Assembly: GCF_000317615.1 (NCBI RefSeq) | Contig: NC_019780.1 | Span: forward strand, 1,261,840 to 1,325,839 | DNA: 64,000 nucleotides | Direction: 5' to 3' | Origin: Dactylococcopsis salina PCC 8305 | GTDB lineage: Bacteria > Cyanobacteriota > Cyanobacteriia > Cyanobacteriales > Rubidibacteraceae | Shown here: positions 61,952 through 64,000 of the stretch, one piece after another | How the letters are laid out: every line of letters starts with the position of its first letter | How positions within the stretch are numbered: position 1 is the first letter of the stretch | Made by a program: the position numbers and the translations under genes | Notes under the pieces: model-generated | Told to the model about the DNA's origin: nothing | Databases searched by the model: none | What the model saw: only the letters and a program-made list of their open reading frames with translations

Positions 61952-64000
61952 GTGCTTAAATCTCCTGTCTCCCCCATCGTTTCCGCCAACAAAGCCAGCT
62001 ACAATCCTCACCTTACCTCAAAGTGGGTAGAAGTTTTGGTAGATTGTCCTGATATTGAAGGACTCTTAACCTATCGTCTCCCTTCTGATGTTTCTGTGCA
62101 ACCTGGAGATGTTCTCAATGTTCCCCTCAGAAACCAAATCGTTGGCGGTATTGCCATTCGTCTGCGATCGTCTCTTCCCCCTGATCTCTCAGAAGACAAA
62201 ATTAAAGAAGTGGAGACAGTAGTTAGCGAAAGTTTATTTCCCTCCCATTACTGGGAATTGTTGGAACAGATCGCCCAATATTACTGTACGCCCCTATTAT
62301 CTGTAATCCGTACCGCTTTACCCCCTGGCTTGTTGGGAAAATCACAACTGCGGATTCGTCTAAAACCTGAAGCCATCCCAACTGGCGCAGAAACCTTTTG
62401 TTCTCCTGTGGCGGCGAGTGTTCTCAGGCGTTTACAGTCCCAAAAAATTGGGGAATACAGTGCGATTTATCTGCGAAATAAAATTAAAGGGGCGCAACGA
62501 GGAATTAATGAATTGATGCGACGGGGTTGGGTAGAAAGTTATTTACAACAGCCACAACCTTCTCGCCCAAAACAACAAAAAGCAGTGCTGTTGGTGGGAG
62601 ATTCCCCAGACTTGACTTCCCGTCAACGAGAAGTTTTAGAGATGTTGCGTCGTCGTGGCGGTGAGTTATGGTTAACGGAACTACTACAGGCTTGTTCGAC
62701 TACTTCTAGCACCGTTTCTGCTTTAGAAAAAAAAGGCTGTGTGGTGATTCAAGCCCAAGAAAGATTACGGTTTGCAGAAACTCCCACCCAAGAGGTCGAT
62801 CGCGCGAAAGTTTTAAATAACGCTCAACAAAACGCATTAGACACCATTCTAGGCATAACGGGTTACAGCGAAGTCTTGTTACATGGTGTAACCGGATCAG
62901 GGAAAACAGAAGTTTATTTACAAGCGATCGCGCCCCGTTTAAACTCAGGAGAATCAGTATTGTTGCTTGTTCCTGAAATTGGACTCACTCCTCAACTGTG
63001 CGATCGCGCCCGCGCCCGTTTTGGGACACAAGTTTGTATCTATCACAGTGGACTCTCCACAGGGGAACGTTACGACACTTGGCGACAAATGCTCACAGGT
63101 GAACCGCAAGTCGTGATTGGCACTCGATCGGCAATTTTTGCCCCTCTTCCCCAACTGGGAATGATCATCTTAGATGAAGAACACGACAGCAGTTTTAAGC
63201 AAAATCAGCGTCTTCCCACCTATCACGCTCGTACTGTCGCCAAATGGCGATCGAAGCTGGAAAACTGTCCCTTAATTCTCGGATCAGCCACTCCCTCCCT
63301 AGAAAGCTGGGAAACCCAAACTCGTCCATCTCCCCAGAAAATTTATCTTTCCCTACCAGAGCGAGTTTATTCTCGTCCACTTCCTCCCGTTTCCATTGTT
63401 GACATGAGGAAAGAATTACAACAGGGAAACCGATCGATTTTCAGTCAACCCCTACAAACCGCGCTCCAACAGTTAAAAGCCACTAGGAAACAAGGAATAC
63501 TGTTCATCCCTCGTCGTGGACATAGTACCTTTGTTTCTTGTCGCAGTTGTGGCTATGTCATCGAATGTCCTCATTGCGATGTGTCCTTGTCTTATCACTA
63601 TACCCATGAAGGCGCAACTCAAACCCTGCGCTGTCATTACTGTAATCATACTCAAATGCAACCGCCACAATGTCCAGCTTGTGGTTCGCCCTATCTCAAG
63701 CATTTTGGCACAGGAACGCAACGAGTGAAACAAGCATTGGATCAAGAATTTCCCGAATTACGAGCATTACGGTTTGATAGTGATACCACTCGCACTAAAG
63801 GAGCGCATCGATCGCTTTTAAATCAATTTACCAATTACGAAGCAGACTTGTTAGTGGGAACACAAATGCTAACCAAAGGCTTAGATATTGCCGAAGTGAC
63901 CCTAGTCGCAGTGGTTTCCGCCGATGGAGTGTTGCATCGATCGGATTATATGGCAGCAGAGCGAGCTTATTCCACCCTCGCACAAGTCGCAGGAAGAGCA
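61952..64000 (+). CDS. priA: Primosomal protein N' (replication restart helicase PriA), partial
   Basis: PriA reloads the replisome at stalled forks. The frame is open from 61904 to the right edge, giving at least 683 codons from the GTG at 61952, the best start (no ATG is in frame; the first conserved residues are KWVEVLVDCPDIEGLLTYRL). It shows the 3' DNA-binding domain, Walker A GVTGSGKTEVY (about 312), DEEHD (about 408), GSATPSLESW, and the two-zinc cysteine cluster (CRSCGY, CPHC, CHYC, CPAC at about 530-575), then GTQMLTKGLDI and AGRA. The C-terminus is cut off by the window end. Confidence 0.94.
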   Translation, partial: MLKSPVSPIVSANKASYNPHLTSKWVEVLVDCPDIEGLLTYRLPSDVSVQPGDVLNVPLRNQIVGGIAIRLRSSLPPDLSEDKIKEVETVVSESLFPSHYWELLEQIAQYYCTPLLSVIRTALPPGLLGKSQLRIRLKPEAIPTGAETFCSPVAASVLRRLQSQKIGEYSAIYLRNKIKGAQRGINELMRRGWVESYLQQPQPSRPKQQKAVLLVGDSPDLTSRQREVLEMLRRRGGELWLTELLQACSTTSSTVSALEKKGCVVIQAQERLRFAETPTQEVDRAKVLNNAQQNALDTILGITGYSEVLLHGVTGSGKTEVYLQAIAPRLNSGESVLLLVPEIGLTPQLCDRARARFGTQVCIYHSGLSTGERYDTWRQMLTGEPQVVIGTRSAIFAPLPQLGMIILDEEHDSSFKQNQRLPTYHARTVAKWRSKLENCPLILGSATPSLESWETQTRPSPQKIYLSLPERVYSRPLPPVSIVDMRKELQQGNRSIFSQPLQTALQQLKATRKQGILFIPRRGHSTFVSCRSCGYVIECPHCDVSLSYHYTHEGATQTLRCHYCNHTQMQPPQCPACGSPYLKHFGTGTQRVKQALDQEFPELRALRFDSDTTRTKGAHRSLLNQFTNYEADLLVGTQMLTKGLDIAEVTLVAVVSADGVLHRSDYMAAERAYSTLAQVAGRA

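Overview
The window comes from a cyanobacterium. It carries psaC, psbA, cpcT, zeta-carotene desaturase, a high-light-inducible protein, Gap2-type GAPDH, menD, cyAbrB and the SufR/sufBCDS locus, and the HIP1 octamer GCGATCGC recurs throughout. Very acidic outer-membrane proteins and the general gene set would suit a unicellular halophilic lineage such as Dactylococcopsis/Halothece, but that placement is an inference.

Layout. 1-2.9 kb: secD (cut by the left edge) and pdhB, a MotA/TolQ-like membrane protein, psaC. 2.96-12.05 kb: a repeat-dominated accessory island with tandem arrays of C-run/G-run palindromes, two DUF559 (Vsr-like) nuclease genes embedded in the arrays, an iron-uptake-type porin, argC, two 1202-bp ISAs1-family insertion sequences with identical transposases, and three of four 175-bp MITEs that share the IS termini. 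12-25.7 kb: housekeeping and envelope genes (RMD1/DUF155, MnmC-like methyltransferase, J-domain protein, cpcT, S9 peptidase, asnS, MetA-type barrel, PAS histidine kinase, PhoX-like protein), with a 38-bp array holding the fourth MITE at 21.2-22.0 kb. 25.7-32.5 kb: cyabrB, a 1-kb gap with a second MITE family, hli, two back-to-back 9-bp arrays, plsC, and a two-gene AAA-like (STAND/vMAP) cassette. 32.5-38.6 kb: sufR divergent from sufBCDS. 38.7-45.6 kb: a C5-cytosine methyltransferase, ybaB, murB-murC, gap2 and a complete BglII/BstYI-like restriction-modification pair. 45.6-64 kb: ilvD, a DEP-domain remnant, a GH57/DUF3536 enzyme, a TPR protein, an oxidoreductase remnant, MurT-like ligase, M16 peptidase homologue, crtQ, SRPBCC protein, txlA-like thioredoxin, psbA, menD and priA (cut by the right edge).

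The main unexplained structure is the intergenic repeat ecology. Short palindromes of the form C-run/TTnnAA/G-run occur alone, inside several MITE families and in tandem arrays. Every one of the six ISAs1/MITE copies is inserted precisely in the centre of such a palindrome, with 9-10 bp target duplications. Both DUF559 genes are bounded by the same arrays, and part of one gene has been duplicated together with its palindrome. This makes a DUF559/palindrome partnership, analogous to but distinct from RAYT/REP, the best candidate for an undescribed system here. Genes at both window edges (secD, priA), a 59-aa hli gene and two gene remnants were read directly from the nucleotide sequence.
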